Shown: positions 38,898 through 48,406 of the stretch, piece by piece
Position numbering within the stretch: the first letter of the stretch is position 1
Layout of the letters: every line of letters starts with the position of its first letter
DNA from: Thiomonas arsenitoxydans
Lineage (GTDB): Bacteria > Pseudomonadota > Gammaproteobacteria > Burkholderiales > Burkholderiaceae_C
Direction of reading: 5' to 3'
Assembly (NCBI RefSeq): GCF_000253115.1
Contig: NC_014145.1
Coordinates: forward strand, 2,232,001 to 2,296,000
DNA length: 64,000 nt
Position numbers and translations under genes: made by a program
The notes under the pieces: model-generated
Seen by the model: the letters and a program-made list of their open reading frames with translations, nothing else
What the model was told of the DNA's origin: nothing
Databases searched by the model: none

Positions 38898-40256
38898 ATG
38901 GATCAAGCCGAACTTCAGCGTTCTGGCGCAATGACCGAGCTACCGTCGATGGACCAGCTCTGGATGCCGTTCACCGCCAACCGGCAGTTCAAGGCCGCCC
39001 CCCGATTGCTCGTCAGTGCGCAAGGCATGTATTACCGCTCTCACGACGGACGTCAAATTCTGGACGGCACATCGGGCCTGTGGTGCGTCAACGCGGGCCA
39101 CGGCCGACCGGAGATCAGCGCGGCCATTGCCCATCAGGCGCAGGAGATGGACTATGCCCCCCCATTCCAGATGGGCCACCCTGTGCAGTTCGAGGCGGCA
39201 AATCTGCTGGCCGAAATCGCCCCCGCTGATCTGAAAAAGGTGTTTTTCACCAACTCCGGCTCCGAGTCTGTGGACTCGGCCCTGAAGATCGCCCTGGCCT
39301 ATCACCGGGCGCGCGGTGACGGAACGCGCACCCTGTTCATCGGGCGTGAGCGCGGCTATCACGGCGTGGGATTCGGGGGCATCTCCGTGGGCGGTATGGT
39401 GGCGAATCGCAAGACCTTCCGCGGTTCGCTGCTGCCCAATGTGGATCATCTGCCCCACACTTACGCGCCTAACCATCAGGCGTTTTCGCGGGGCGTACCG
39501 GAATGGGGCGGACACCTTGCCGATGAGCTCGAACGCATTGTGGCGCTGCATGATGCGAGCAATATCGCCGCCGTGATCGTCGAGCCCGTCGCTGGGTCAA
39601 CCGGTGTGCTTGTGCCGCCCAAGGGGTATTTGGAACGGCTGCGCGCGATATGCGACAAATACGGCATTCTGTTGATTTTCGATGAGGTCATCACCGGCTA
39701 TGGTCGGCTGGGCACGCCGTTTGCCGCACAGTATTTCAAGGTCACGCCCGACATCATCACCACCGCCAAGGCGGTGAACAATGCGGCGGTGCCGCTGGGC
39801 GCAGTGTTCGTGCGTAATGGCATTTACGACACGGTCGTGAACGGATCTCCGGACGGCACCGTCGAATTTTTCCACGGTTACACCTATTCGGGCCATCCTC
39901 TGGCCATGGCCGCTGCCGTCGCGGCGCAAAAGATTTACAAGCGCGACCAGCTGCTCACCCGCGTGCAGGACGACGGCATTGCACACTACTGGCAGGAAGC
40001 GCTGCACGCCCTGCGAGACGTGCGGCACGTCAAAGACCTTCGCAATATCGGGCTGATCGGCGCCATCGAGCTGGAGTCGCGGCCTGCCGGCGTGGGCAAA
40101 CGGGCCTTTGAAGCGTTTGTCGGCTGCTACGCACGCGGCCTGCTGGTGCGGTACACGGGCGACACCCTTGCGCTGTCGCCGCCGCTCATCATCGAGCGCG
40201 GCCAGATCGATCAGATCATGTCGACCCTTCGGGACGTTCTGCGCACCATCGACTGA
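38898..40256 (+). CDS. Omega-amino acid:pyruvate aminotransferase (class III)
   Basis: A 452 aa PLP-dependent class III aminotransferase. The start MDQAELQRSGAM is preceded by AGGAGAG. Signatures include LWMPFTANRQFK, SGLWCVNAGHGRPEI, FFTNSGSESVDSALKIA, IVEPVAGSTGVLVPPKGY, LIFDEVITGYGRLG and the PLP lysine in ITTAKAVNNAAVPLGAV. This profile matches beta-alanine (omega-amino acid):pyruvate transaminases, which use beta-alanine, GABA or polyamine-derived amines. The physiological donor cannot be fixed from sequence. Terminators lie on both sides, so it is a single-gene unit. Confidence 0.93.
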   Translation: MDQAELQRSGAMTELPSMDQLWMPFTANRQFKAAPRLLVSAQGMYYRSHDGRQILDGTSGLWCVNAGHGRPEISAAIAHQAQEMDYAPPFQMGHPVQFEAANLLAEIAPADLKKVFFTNSGSESVDSALKIALAYHRARGDGTRTLFIGRERGYHGVGFGGISVGGMVANRKTFRGSLLPNVDHLPHTYAPNHQAFSRGVPEWGGHLADELERIVALHDASNIAAVIVEPVAGSTGVLVPPKGYLERLRAICDKYGILLIFDEVITGYGRLGTPFAAQYFKVTPDIITTAKAVNNAAVPLGAVFVRNGIYDTVVNGSPDGTVEFFHGYTYSGHPLAMAAAVAAQKIYKRDQLLTRVQDDGIAHYWQEALHALRDVRHVKDLRNIGLIGAIELESRPAGVGKRAFEAFVGCYARGLLVRYTGDTLALSPPLIIERGQIDQIMSTLRDVLRTID

Positions 40257-40275
40257 ACGGTTCGCCCACTTTGTC

Positions 40276-40299
40276 AACCCGGCCTCGCGCCGGGTTTTT
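40276..40299 (+). terminator. Rho-independent terminator after the aminotransferase
   Basis: The stem AACCCGGC (40276-40283) and GCCGGGTT (40289-40296) is followed by a T-run, 20 bases after the aminotransferase stop. Confidence 0.88.
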
Positions 40300-40392
40300 C
40301 ATGTCTTGTCGGCCTCTCGACCTCGAGACTGTCGCCGCGCGTTAAAGTGCGTGTCTTATCGCGAATTGCACTTTCTTTTTTCCCTTCCACAC

Positions 40393-41265
40393 ATGGACTC
40401 CCTGCTGCGTTGGTTCATACCCTGGGAACTGTCTCCAACGGCCCTCGTCCTGTTGGCGACTGCGGCTGTTCTCTATGTGCGCGGCTGCCGCAGACGGAAG
40501 ATTTCAGTCTCGCGCCAGGTTCGGTTCTGGCTGGGATGGGTGCTGATGTGGCAGGCCTTCCAAACCCGCTGGGACTACTACGCCGAACATCAGTTCTTCG
40601 TGCATATCTCGCAGCAAATTTCGCTGCATGATTTCGCGCCGCTGCTCATGATGTGGAGCTATCCGCTCGCTGTGCTGCGAGCCGGCATTCCCGTGAGCAT
40701 CAGGGTGCGCTGGCTGAAGCCTTTTCAGCGCAACGCAGTTGTACGGGCGACCAAGCTCGTGCTGTTCAACCCTTACTTTGCCGCGTTATTGTTTGGCGGC
40801 ATGGCATTGCTCTGGCTGATTCCGTCTTTTCACCCCTTTGTCATGCTCAATGCGCCGACCTACCGGTTGATGAACTGGAGTATGGCGCTTGATGGTCTTT
40901 TGTTCTGGTGGCTGGTTCTCGATACCCGTCCCAATCCGCCTGCCCATCTCTCGCCGGGAAAGCGGGTTTTTCTACCTCTGCTGAGCATGCTGCCGACCAT
41001 GGTATGGGGCGCGATCCTCGCTCTGAGCATGACCGACTACTACCCGATTTATGAAATTTGCGGACGCGCGCTGAGCCTAGACCCATTGACTGACCAACAC
41101 CTTGGCGGCCTGATCCTGTGGATTCCGGGCTCTTTCCCCATGATCCTGGCCAGCATGATCGCGTTGCGCAGTTGGATGCGGCTTTCAGACCAAGGCCGAC
41201 TCAAAACGCGGCCCAATAAGCGCGCCGTTGCTTCGGCTGCGCCCGCCGTACCACCCGTCGTTTGA
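40393..41265 (+). CDS. CtaG-like (caa3-type) cytochrome c oxidase assembly protein
   Basis: A 290 aa polytopic membrane protein with about seven hydrophobic segments, matching the CtaG_caa3 family. It has the conserved aromatic/His-rich cores (HFVHISQQISLHDFAPLLMM-like, WLIPSFHPF), MNWSMALDGLLFWWLVLD and PGSFPMILASM. Members help insert copper into heme-copper oxidases or related respiratory enzymes. No oxidase subunits lie nearby. The ATG at 40393 gives a typical short start (MDSLLRWFIPWELSP). The frame is open further upstream, but that part runs into the terminator. Confidence 0.85.
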   Translation: MDSLLRWFIPWELSPTALVLLATAAVLYVRGCRRRKISVSRQVRFWLGWVLMWQAFQTRWDYYAEHQFFVHISQQISLHDFAPLLMMWSYPLAVLRAGIPVSIRVRWLKPFQRNAVVRATKLVLFNPYFAALLFGGMALLWLIPSFHPFVMLNAPTYRLMNWSMALDGLLFWWLVLDTRPNPPAHLSPGKRVFLPLLSMLPTMVWGAILALSMTDYYPIYEICGRALSLDPLTDQHLGGLILWIPGSFPMILASMIALRSWMRLSDQGRLKTRPNKRAVASAAPAVPPVV

Positions 41266-41309
41266 GACTTTGCACCTGTCGAGTTCGAACGGCGCAGGTT
41301 GCAAGCGGC

Positions 41310-43637
41310 TCAGCGGGCCCGTTTGCGCGGGCTGGTCGACTTGCCAGTCTTGCGATCTGCGGACGATTTTCCCTTCGCTGCCTTGCCGTTGGCACTTGGC
41401 GCGGCCGCGGTTTTAATCGCGGCCTCCACGGGGCCCCGCTGGCTCTTGCCGCCCGATTTGGCCACTCCTTTGCCCACTCCGTTTGACGACGTCCGGGATT
41501 TGCGCACACCAGCCGACATTTGCGGATTCAGCGCAAACACATCTTCGTCGACGCCCTTGATCTCTCCGGAAGTCGGTAAAGGCTTGTTAGACGGGCTGGA
41601 CTTGCCGCCTTCGCGCACCAGACGGAAGTCAATTTTGCGGCCATCCAGATCGACCCGGCTGACCTGCACGAGCAGACGCCCGCCCAAGGCGTAACGAATA
41701 CCGGTGCGTTCACCGCGCAACTCGCCACGCGCTTCGTCGTAGCGAAAGTAATCCGCGCCAATTTCCGAGACATGCACTAGGCCTTCGACAAACAGGGCAT
41801 CGAGTTGCACAAAAAGGCCAAAGCCGGTCACTGCGGTGATCGTGCCCGCGTACTCCTCGCCGAGCTTGTCGCGCATATACCAGCACTTCAACCAGCTCTC
41901 GACATCGCGGCTGGCCTCGTCGGCACGACGCTCATTGGACGAGCAATGCACCCCGGCCGCCTCCCAGATCGGCATGTCCTTAGCCTGCTCCTTGGATACC
42001 GGAGCAGCCGGAGCCACGCTTGCAAGCTGACGCTGCGGCGCGCGGCGCGCGTTCTGCTCGCCACGATTGAGTTCGATGCGTTCGCTGAACTTCGGGGTGT
42101 AATGCGTACCGTGCAGGATGGCCTTGATGCCGCGATGCGTGAGCAGATCGGGATAGCGACGGATCGGGCTGGTGAAATGGGTGTAGGCGGGATAGGCCAG
42201 GCCGAAATGCCCGCTGTTGTGCGGCGTATAAATGGCCTGCTGCATGGAACGCAGCAGAAGCGTCTGAATCTGTAGGGCGTCCGGCCGCTCCTCGATGGAC
42301 TGCGCCAGCGCCTGATAGTCGGCGGGTTCGGGCGCACCTTTGCTGCCCAGCGTGAGCCCGAGATTGCGCAGCAGGGTGCGCAGTGTTTCGAGCTTTTCGG
42401 GCGTGGGGCCTTCGTGAACGCGATAGAGCGCAAGCTGTTTGTTGCGTTCCAGAAAATCGGCGGCACACACATTGGCTGCCAGCATGCATTCCTCGATCAG
42501 CCGGTGCGCGTCGTTGCGATGTCGCGGCACGATGGCCTCGATCTTGCCCGCGGCATTCACCACAATCTGCGTTTCGGGAATATCGAGATCGAGCGCCCCC
42601 CGAACCTGCCGCGACTTGAGCAAGGCGTGAAACACGGCATGCAGATTGAGCAGGTGCGGCACCAGCGGCGCACGCTCGCGCGCTAGCTTTCCTGCCGTGT
42701 TCGAAAGGATGTCCGCAACCTCCGTATAGGTCAGTCGCGCCTGCGAACGCATCACCGCCGGATAAAACTGATAGGCCTTGAGCTCACCCTGCGCGGTGAT
42801 CAGCACGTCGCACACCATGCACAGACGATCCACCTGAGGGTTCAGTGAGCACAGGCCATTGCTCAGCTTTTCCGGCAGCATGGGAATCACGCGCCGCGGA
42901 AAATACACCGAGGTCGCACGCTCCAGCGCATCCGCGTCGAGCTCAGTCCCTTCGCGCACGTAATGCGAGACATCGGCAATCGCCACCAGCAAACGCCAGC
43001 CCTTGGCGCGACCGATCTTCGCGGGCTCGCAATACACCGCATCGTCGAAATCCCGCGCGTCCTCGCCGTCGATGGTCACCAGCGCCACATCGCGCAAATC
43101 GATGCGCCCAGCCGAGTCGGCATCGCGAACCGCGTCAGGCAAAGCCGCACTTTCGCGCGACGCGCCGCTCGAAAATAAATGCGGTACGCCGTATTTGCGC
43201 ACCGCAATTTCAATCTCCATGCCGGGGTCATCGAGTTCCCCCAACACCTCCAGCACCCGCCCGACCGGCTGCACGTTGGGCAGCGGCGGCTGTGTGATTT
43301 CAGCGCTCACCACCTGACCAGCACGCGCCTTGCCAATGGCATCGGGCGATATCAGAATGTCCTGCACATAGCGCTTGTCCTCGGGCGCCAGCAACCACGT
43401 TCCGCCCTCTTGCAACAAACGCCCGATGATGGGTCGCGTGCTCCGCTCCAGAATGGCGATGATCTGCCCTTCCGTCCGCCCGCGCCGATCGGGCTTGCCC
43501 ACACGTACTCGCACCCTGTCCAGATGCAGCACAGTGCGCATCTGCTGCGGCGGAAGATAAACATCGGGGCCGCCATCATCGGGCGTGACAAAGCCATGAC
43601 CATCGCGATGACCGCGCACGATACCTTCAACAATCAC
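41310..43637 (-). CDS. rnr: Ribonuclease R
   Basis: A 775 aa RNase II/R-family 3'-5' exoribonuclease. Two N-terminal cold-shock-like domains (GHRDGHGFVTPDDGGPDVYL) are followed by the RNB catalytic domain with the Asp cluster in TIDGEDARDFDDAVYCEPA, a C-terminal S1 domain (EEYAGTITAVTGFGLFVQLD) and a basic Lys/Ser/Arg tail. It degrades structured RNA, including faulty rRNA and tmRNA-tagged messages. It ends 44 bases from the convergent CtaG-like gene. Confidence 0.96.
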   Translation of the reverse strand: MIVEGIVRGHRDGHGFVTPDDGGPDVYLPPQQMRTVLHLDRVRVRVGKPDRRGRTEGQIIAILERSTRPIIGRLLQEGGTWLLAPEDKRYVQDILISPDAIGKARAGQVVSAEITQPPLPNVQPVGRVLEVLGELDDPGMEIEIAVRKYGVPHLFSSGASRESAALPDAVRDADSAGRIDLRDVALVTIDGEDARDFDDAVYCEPAKIGRAKGWRLLVAIADVSHYVREGTELDADALERATSVYFPRRVIPMLPEKLSNGLCSLNPQVDRLCMVCDVLITAQGELKAYQFYPAVMRSQARLTYTEVADILSNTAGKLARERAPLVPHLLNLHAVFHALLKSRQVRGALDLDIPETQIVVNAAGKIEAIVPRHRNDAHRLIEECMLAANVCAADFLERNKQLALYRVHEGPTPEKLETLRTLLRNLGLTLGSKGAPEPADYQALAQSIEERPDALQIQTLLLRSMQQAIYTPHNSGHFGLAYPAYTHFTSPIRRYPDLLTHRGIKAILHGTHYTPKFSERIELNRGEQNARRAPQRQLASVAPAAPVSKEQAKDMPIWEAAGVHCSSNERRADEASRDVESWLKCWYMRDKLGEEYAGTITAVTGFGLFVQLDALFVEGLVHVSEIGADYFRYDEARGELRGERTGIRYALGGRLLVQVSRVDLDGRKIDFRLVREGGKSSPSNKPLPTSGEIKGVDEDVFALNPQMSAGVRKSRTSSNGVGKGVAKSGGKSQRGPVEAAIKTAAAPSANGKAAKGKSSADRKTGKSTSPRKRAR

Positions 43638-43771
43638 GGAAGATCCTTTTCTTGACTGCAGACCACTGCAGAGTCGCGGCCTTGGTGCCGCATGGAGATG
43701 ATGCCAAACATTGTTCTGACTACTGCATTATCACCGCGGACCCCGATCAGCCTCAAAAGCGCGGCCCAGTC

Positions 43772-43799
43772 TTTACAAGCACGAACTTTATGCTAAGAT
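43772..43799 (+). promoter_or_regulatory. Promoter of the tRNA-Leu genes
   Basis: TTTACA (43772-43777) and TAAGAT (43794-43799) with a 16-base spacer end 13 bases before the first tRNA. The rest of 43638-43771 lies between rnr and this promoter and shows no gene. Confidence 0.65.
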
Positions 43800-43812
43800 G
43801 CCCTGCTTCGTT

Positions 43813-43897
<85 letters not shown>

Positions 43898-43981
43898 AAA
43901 TTGCAGAAAGTACTGACGGGGGATTTCGATTCCCCGTTTTGCTTTCCGTCAGGCACAAATGCACGAATGCCTGATCTCCCA

Positions 43982-44068
43982 GCCGGGATGGCGGAATCGG
44001 TAGACGCACTGGATTCAAAATCCAGCGCCCTTAAAAGCGTGCGGGTTCGAGTCCCGCTCCCGGCACCA
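43982..44068 (+). tRNA. tRNA-Leu (anticodon CAA), probable ICE attachment site
   Basis: An 87-nt tRNA. It has acceptor stem GCCGGGA/TCCCGGC plus ACCA, anticodon stem CTGGA/TCCAG with loop TTCAAAA (CAA), a long variable arm and T-arm GCGGGTTCGAGTCCCGC. A tyrosine integrase gene starts 175 bases downstream on the same strand. P4-type integrases usually recombine in the 3' end of such a tRNA, so this 3' end is the likely attL core. The matching repeat should lie beyond the right edge. Confidence 0.96.
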
Positions 44069-44192
44069 GAAGCACGTTTCAGGCGTTTCCGCAACGTCTC
44101 AGCGAAAGTAAAAACAGCCTATAAAATCATCAACTTGCAACGCAAACACGTTGCCTGATGTTGCAGGTCATTCCTTGCATTCTCAAGTGGTC

Positions 44193-44243
44193 TTCCAGTA
44201 ACCTTGCCAGTAAGCGCAGCATGCGCGTTACCGGTTACTGGAA
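44193..44243. promoter_or_regulatory. Inverted repeats at the integrase start
   Basis: TTCCAGTAACC (44193-44203) and GGTTACTGGAA (44233-44243) are a perfect 11-bp inverted repeat ending right at the integrase ATG, with a further CCAGTAA inside at 44207. The same TTACTGG core recurs in the first 100 codons of the gene. Integrase arm sites, or an operator, are possible roles. Confidence 0.55.
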
Positions 44244-45443
44244 ATGGCTTCCAACTTACTGTCAGACGCGGCCCTGCGCCGTGCAAAGCCCACAGACAGG
44301 CTTCAGCGCCTGCGCGATGGTGACGGGCTGTATCTCCTGCTAAGACCAGATGGCAAGCGCTGGTGGCGCTTTGACTACCGCCATGGTGGCAAGGACAAGA
44401 CGCTCAGCGTGGGGGTCTATCCTGATGTGACGCTGGCGCGGGCTCGTCAGCGCGCGGATGAAATACGCCAGCAGTTACTGGACGGCATCGATCCCAGCGC
44501 CGCACGCAAGTCAAAAGTTACTGGCGTGGTTACTGGCGAAGTCTCCGATTCCTTCGAGATCATCGCCCGAGAGTGGCATGCTGGACGGGCGCCTACGTTG
44601 TCCGGCAACACCTCAAAAAATATCCTGCTGCGGCTGCAAAACAACGCATTCCCCTACATCGGCCAGAAGTCCGTGCGTGAACTGCGCGCGCCGGACGTGC
44701 TGGACGTCCTGCGCCGCATCGAAGCGCGCGGGCTGGGTGAAACGGCCAGGCGGGTGCATCAACTTATTGCCCAGGTGATGCGCTATGCCGTCGCCACGGG
44801 GCGCACGGACGCTGACCCTACTCCCGCCCTGCGCGGGGCGCTCAAGCCCGTCATGGTTCGGCACCATGCTGCGGTCATCGAGCCGGTTGAGCTCGGGGCG
44901 ATGCTGCGCGCCTTCGAGGGCTACTCGGGCGGCGTGGTGGTACGAACTGCTTTGCAGTTGCAGGTCATGCTGTTCGTCCGCCCCGGCGAGCTGCGTCACA
45001 TGGAATGGGCAGAACTCGATCTGGACGGCGCGCAGTGGCGCATCCCCGGCGAGAGGATGAAGATGCGCGAACCGCATATCGTGCCGCTACCCCAGCAGGC
45101 CGTTGCTCTACTCAAGGACTTGCAGCCGTTCTCCAGCCGCAGCCGGTATGTATTCCCCTCGCCGCGCAGTAAGGATCGCCCCATGAGTGAGAACGCGGTG
45201 AACGTCGCCCTACGGGCTTTGGGTTTCGACAGAGACACCGTGACAGGCCACGGCTTCCGCGCCACTGCCCGCACCATCCTCGATGAGCATCTGCGCTACC
45301 GGGTCGAGGTCATCGAAATGCAGCTTGCACACGCGGTGCGCGACCCGCTGGGTAGGGCCTACAACCGCACCAAGTACCTGGAGGAGCGCAAGGACATGAT
45401 GCAGGCCTGGGCGGGCTACCTGGACAAGCTCAAGGCCGGCTGA
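44244..45443 (+). CDS. int: P4-type tyrosine integrase
   Basis: A 399 aa phage/ICE integrase with an N-terminal arm-binding DUF4102-type domain (LLSDAALRRAKPTDRL, LSVGVYPDVTLARARQRADE) and a catalytic domain. Catalytic residues visible are Arg246 (RPGELRHMEW), His336/Arg339 (HGFRATART), His363 and Tyr373 (GRAYNRTKY). It integrates and excises the element at the adjacent tRNA. It is intact and close to the usual length. About 200 bases follow to topB. Confidence 0.94.
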   Translation: MASNLLSDAALRRAKPTDRLQRLRDGDGLYLLLRPDGKRWWRFDYRHGGKDKTLSVGVYPDVTLARARQRADEIRQQLLDGIDPSAARKSKVTGVVTGEVSDSFEIIAREWHAGRAPTLSGNTSKNILLRLQNNAFPYIGQKSVRELRAPDVLDVLRRIEARGLGETARRVHQLIAQVMRYAVATGRTDADPTPALRGALKPVMVRHHAAVIEPVELGAMLRAFEGYSGGVVVRTALQLQVMLFVRPGELRHMEWAELDLDGAQWRIPGERMKMREPHIVPLPQQAVALLKDLQPFSSRSRYVFPSPRSKDRPMSENAVNVALRALGFDRDTVTGHGFRATARTILDEHLRYRVEVIEMQLAHAVRDPLGRAYNRTKYLEERKDMMQAWAGYLDKLKAG

Positions 45444-45644
45444 CACTTTCTTTGCCCCCGCCTTTGCCTTGGTGCCGCGCCAGCGGCATGCATTGGCTTT
45501 TCGTTCTTCCGCGACACCCCCGCCCCCGTGCCGCCCCGGCGCATATCTATGTGCCGGGTGCGGTTCGCGGATTTCCTGCGTTGCTCCTTTGCCGCGATTC
45601 GCGGGTGGTGCCGACGCACCCGGCCCCTTTTTCTGGAGCCAGGT

Positions 45645-47804
45645 ATGCGTCTCATCATCGCCGAAAAACCTTCAGTCGCCCAAGCCATCGCCGGTGTCAT
45701 CGGCGGTGCCAAACGCAGCGACGGATTCATTGATTGCCCGCAGGCCAAGACCCGCGTCACCTGGTGCTTCGGCCATCTGCTGGAACAGGCCAAGCCCGAG
45801 GACTATGTAGACGGCGGCAAGGTGCTGGCGTCGCACTTACCTGTCATCCCCACGACCTGGAAGCTGTCGCCGCGCGACGGTGGTGCAGGCAATCAGGTCA
45901 AGGTGATCCGTGATCTGCTCAAAGACGCCACCGAGATGGTCAACGCGGGTGATGCGGATCGCGAGGGGCAATTGCTGGTCGATGAGGTCTTGCTGTTCCT
46001 GAACTGGAAGGGTAAGACCTCCCGCCTGTGGCTGTCCAGCCTGGATGATGCCAGTGTGCGCAAAGCGCTCTCCAGCATCAAAGACAACGCCGCTATGCGC
46101 CCCGTCTACGAATCCGCCCTGGCGCGACAGCGGGCCGACTGGCTCATGGGCATGAACTGCTCCATCGCCTTGAGCCGCAACCTGCAAGCCTGCGGCATGC
46201 CGGGCGCCTGGAGTATCGGCAGGGTGCAGACACCGACCCTGGCGCTGCTGGTGGATCGCCAGCGCGAGATCGGCCACTTCAAGCCTCGCGACTTTTATCA
46301 AGTGGTCGCGCTTCTGGACGGCGGCATCAGGGCTGCATGGCAGACGCGGGACGATCTGGTGGATGAAGATGGGCGCCTACTGGACAAGGCTCGCGCTGAT
46401 GCAACCTCGCATCAGATCACCGGCAAGGCTGCGAGGGTCACCCGATACACCCGCAAGACCGGCGAGCGCTCCGCCCCACTGCCCTACACGCTGGGCGGGC
46501 TGCAGAAGGCCGCCAGCAGCCGTCTGGGCCTGTCGGCCAAGGACACGCTGGCGGCGGCGCAGGAACTCTACGAGGCCAAGGTCACCACCTACCCGCGCAC
46601 CGATTGCCCCTACCTGCCCATTGAGATGCATGGTGGGGCGGCGGGCATTCTGAAAGCCATCGGTGGCACGGACATTGCGGGGATCGACCCCGAGCGCAAG
46701 CACGCGGCCTGGAACACCGCCAAGGTCGAGGCGCACCACGGCCTCATTCCGACTGGGCAGAGCCCAGACGCGGCCGGTTTGTCGGCTGACGCCAAGCGGG
46801 TGTTCGGCCTGATCCGCGAGTCCTACATCCGCCTGTTCATTCCGCCCGAAAAATTTGAGACTCGCGAAGCGATCTTCGACATCGATGGGCTGACGTTCCG
46901 CGCTGCAGCGCGCGTGGTGTTGGATCCCGGCTGGACGAAGCTGGGCGGCAGGGACGAAGACGAGGGGCAAGAGCAAGGCGAAGCTCAAGGCGCGCTGCCC
47001 GATCTGCGCGAGGGTGAGGCCCGCACCTGTGAGCGCGGCGAGGTCGTCGCCAAGCGCACCACGCCACCGAAGCCCTACACCGACGGCACGCTGATTGCCG
47101 CCATGACTGGCGTGCATAAGCTGGTCACCGACCCGAAACTAAAGGCGCGCCTGAAGGAGACTTCGGGCTTGGGTACTGAGGCCACGCGGGCCTCAATGAT
47201 TGAGACGCTGATCGCCCGCGAGTACGCCGAGCGCAGCAAGAAGGAAATCCACCCGACCGACCGGGGTGCGCAGTTGATCGACATGCTGCGCAAGGTGGCG
47301 CCTGAGGTGGCCGACCCTGGCTATACAGCACTGCAAGAGGATGCGCTGGCGGACATCGCAGCAGGACGAGCGCCGCTGGCTGCGTTCATGCGGGCGCAGG
47401 TGGATGCCACGCGGGAGTTTTCGCGGACGCTGCTGGACGGCAGGCTGACAGACCAATCCATCGCCATGCACGCCTGCCCGGCGTGCGGTGGTGCGCGCTG
47501 CGCCAAGCTGACCAGCAAAGCGGGGAATGCCTATCACCGTTGCATGGACTGCCAGGCCGCCTTCGGCGATGCCGGCGGCAAGCCGGGCAAGCGGTTCGAG
47601 GATAGACCGCAGGGCGATGGCGCACAGAAGACATCGAGCGCCGCCGCCACCGGCCCGAAATGCCCGATTTGCAAAAAGCCGACATTCAAGAACGAAACCA
47701 AGACCGGCAAGGCGTACTACCGCTGCGGCGGGTGCAGGGTCGCCTGGTGGCCGGAACGCAAGGATGAAAGCAAACTTGGCACGAAATGGGAGGCAATGAA
47801 ATGA
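45645..47804 (+). CDS. topB: DNA topoisomerase III (ICE-borne)
   Basis: A 719 aa type IA topoisomerase. The Toprim motif is DADREGQ (103-109) and the catalytic tyrosine is Tyr316 in TTYPRTDCPYLP. GLGTEATRASMIETL lies in the gate domain. Two C-terminal zinc ribbons follow (CPACGG...CMDC, CPICKK...CGGC). ICE-borne TopB helps resolve or decatenate transferred DNA. The ATG at 45645 follows a GGAG ribosome site. It overlaps the next gene as ATGA. Confidence 0.94.
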   Translation: MRLIIAEKPSVAQAIAGVIGGAKRSDGFIDCPQAKTRVTWCFGHLLEQAKPEDYVDGGKVLASHLPVIPTTWKLSPRDGGAGNQVKVIRDLLKDATEMVNAGDADREGQLLVDEVLLFLNWKGKTSRLWLSSLDDASVRKALSSIKDNAAMRPVYESALARQRADWLMGMNCSIALSRNLQACGMPGAWSIGRVQTPTLALLVDRQREIGHFKPRDFYQVVALLDGGIRAAWQTRDDLVDEDGRLLDKARADATSHQITGKAARVTRYTRKTGERSAPLPYTLGGLQKAASSRLGLSAKDTLAAAQELYEAKVTTYPRTDCPYLPIEMHGGAAGILKAIGGTDIAGIDPERKHAAWNTAKVEAHHGLIPTGQSPDAAGLSADAKRVFGLIRESYIRLFIPPEKFETREAIFDIDGLTFRAAARVVLDPGWTKLGGRDEDEGQEQGEAQGALPDLREGEARTCERGEVVAKRTTPPKPYTDGTLIAAMTGVHKLVTDPKLKARLKETSGLGTEATRASMIETLIAREYAERSKKEIHPTDRGAQLIDMLRKVAPEVADPGYTALQEDALADIAAGRAPLAAFMRAQVDATREFSRTLLDGRLTDQSIAMHACPACGGARCAKLTSKAGNAYHRCMDCQAAFGDAGGKPGKRFEDRPQGDGAQKTSSAAATGPKCPICKKPTFKNETKTGKAYYRCGGCRVAWWPERKDESKLGTKWEAMK

Positions 47805-48406
47805 CGCCAGTCACGATGCTTGAGCAATGCGCGCCCCAGATTGCGCCGGTGACGCTGGCGGCAATCGTGCAGCAGGAAAGTGGTGGAAATCCCTTGGCTC
47901 TGCACGACAACACCAGCGGCAAGTCCTATCGCCCAGCGACCGCGGCGGAAGCTGCGCGCCTGGCGCGGGAGTTGATCGCGCAAGGGCACTCGGTTGATCT
48001 GGGCCTGGCGCAAATCAATAGCAAGAACCTGCCCCGGCTGGGGATGGGCGTCGAGCAGGCTCTCAATCCATGCCAAAACCTGCACGCCGCGCAGGCGGTT
48101 CTGATGGAGGAGTGGAAGCGCTCGGGCGATCTACGCGCCACCTTGTCGGCGTACAACACCGGCAAACTCCGCAGCAACCCCATGGGAGCGACCTACGGGG
48201 CGCGGGTGTATGAAAAAGCTGGCGTTGTCGTACCGGCAATCCCTGGCGGCAGACTGGCGCAGTGGGTCACTGATGGCGCTGCGCTGCCGCCGCTCCGCCC
48301 TGTCGTCGCCTGGACGCCAAAGGCGAGCCCGCTGACGCCCAAGGGCGGCGGGCTCGAAGTGGCGCTGCGTGACGCGGCTGGTCAGGGATTAGACCCCGGC
48401 GAGTAG
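47801..48406 (+). CDS. VirB1-like lytic transglycosylase
   Basis: A 201 aa SLT-type muramidase domain with catalytic Glu26 in IVQQESGGNP and the core VDLGLAQINSKNL, then TLSAYNTGK. It opens peptidoglycan for the type IV secretion channel. It has no clear N-terminal signal, as in some VirB1/TrbN proteins. Translation is coupled to topB (4-base overlap), and its 3' end overlaps the convergent unknown gene by 18 bases. Confidence 0.9.
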   Translation: MTPVTMLEQCAPQIAPVTLAAIVQQESGGNPLALHDNTSGKSYRPATAAEAARLARELIAQGHSVDLGLAQINSKNLPRLGMGVEQALNPCQNLHAAQAVLMEEWKRSGDLRATLSAYNTGKLRSNPMGATYGARVYEKAGVVVPAIPGGRLAQWVTDGAALPPLRPVVAWTPKASPLTPKGGGLEVALRDAAGQGLDPGE

